From NCBI RefSeq assembly GCF_002155965.1, contig NZ_MUMH01000141.1, forward strand, positions 1 to 36,890: a stretch of 36,890 nucleotides of DNA, written 5' to 3'. Below are positions 36,856 through 36,890 of the stretch, one piece after another (the stretch's first letter is position 1; every line of letters starts with the position of its first letter). A program made the position numbers and the translations under genes. The stretch comes from Allokutzneria sp. NRRL B-24872. GTDB taxonomy: Bacteria > Actinomycetota > Actinomycetes > Mycobacteriales > Pseudonocardiaceae. The notes beneath the pieces were generated by a model. The model had not been told where the DNA came from and did no database searches. It saw nothing but the letters and a program-made list of their open reading frames with translations.

Positions 36856-36890
36856 CTGAACGACTCATTCAGTCCGTTGAACGTGCTGAA
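36856..36890. repeat. Palindromic repeat copy, cut by the window edge
   Basis: CTGAACGACTCATTCAG (36856-36872) followed by GTCCGTTGAACGTGCTGAA. The last 19 nt are identical to part of the cluster at 24949-24966. It starts 17 nt after the purD stop. Confidence 0.82.

Overview
The window is a very GC-rich actinobacterial chromosome segment with dense genes, many GTG starts and G/C-biased third codon positions. Gene content and order resemble the Mycobacterium tuberculosis Rv0337c-Rv0385 neighbourhood: an aspC-like aminotransferase beside an etfD-like Fe-S reductase, dnaK-grpE-dnaJ-hspR, a globin-reductase, clpB, the small membrane protein next to clpB, pyrE and a TrmH-type methyltransferase. 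This points to Pseudonocardiales or a related mycolata-allied lineage. The comparison is from memory; no search was run. The lineage call is an inference.

Layout. 1-1842: 3' half of dnaE, closed by a perfect hairpin shared with a convergent NUDIX gene. 1870-6331 (minus strand): two sigma/anti-sigma pairs of the SigE-like ECF type, flanking a guanidinium-type SMR exporter and its TetR regulator, with a palindromic operator over the exporter promoter. 6376-9344: threonine aldolase, a HAD hydrolase overlapping it, a 52-residue membrane protein and a class I aminotransferase. 9571-15828: a secreted SdrD-B-like protein, a Uma2 nuclease-fold protein, etfD with a palindromic operator, and a cell-wall-anchored S1 protease ending in an LAxTG sortase signal. 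16111-20480: the HspR-controlled dnaK operon with two HAIR operators. 20630-24929: a HEPN-motif Abi-like protein, a secreted sialidase-fold protein, a globin-reductase and a divergent PNPOx-fold protein. 24942-25101: an intergenic cluster of palindromic repeats, related to sequence at the end of the window. 25235-27914: two MarR regulators and a 14-TM efflux pump. The 3' end of the pump gene carries a dense cluster of DnaA-box-like sequences in a stretch with abnormal codon use. 27965-30639: a third HAIR operator and clpB. 30755-36839: the clpB-adjacent membrane protein, a decayed Uma2 pseudogene, an SDR oxidoreductase, a MarR-like regulator, pyrE, a TrmH methyltransferase, a GH76-like protein and purD.

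How it works together. The strongest functional theme is the heat-shock regulon. HspR, encoded last in the dnaK operon, should repress its own operon and clpB through CTTGAGC/GCTCAAG-type inverted repeats, and DnaK-GrpE-DnaJ and ClpB together form the disaggregation machine. A second theme is locally encoded repressors with recognisable operators: TetR for the SMR exporter, MarR for the MFS pump, and an unidentified repressor for etfD. The two most unusual structures are the DnaA-box cluster at 27714-27902 and the palindromic repeat family at 24942-25101 and 36856-36890.
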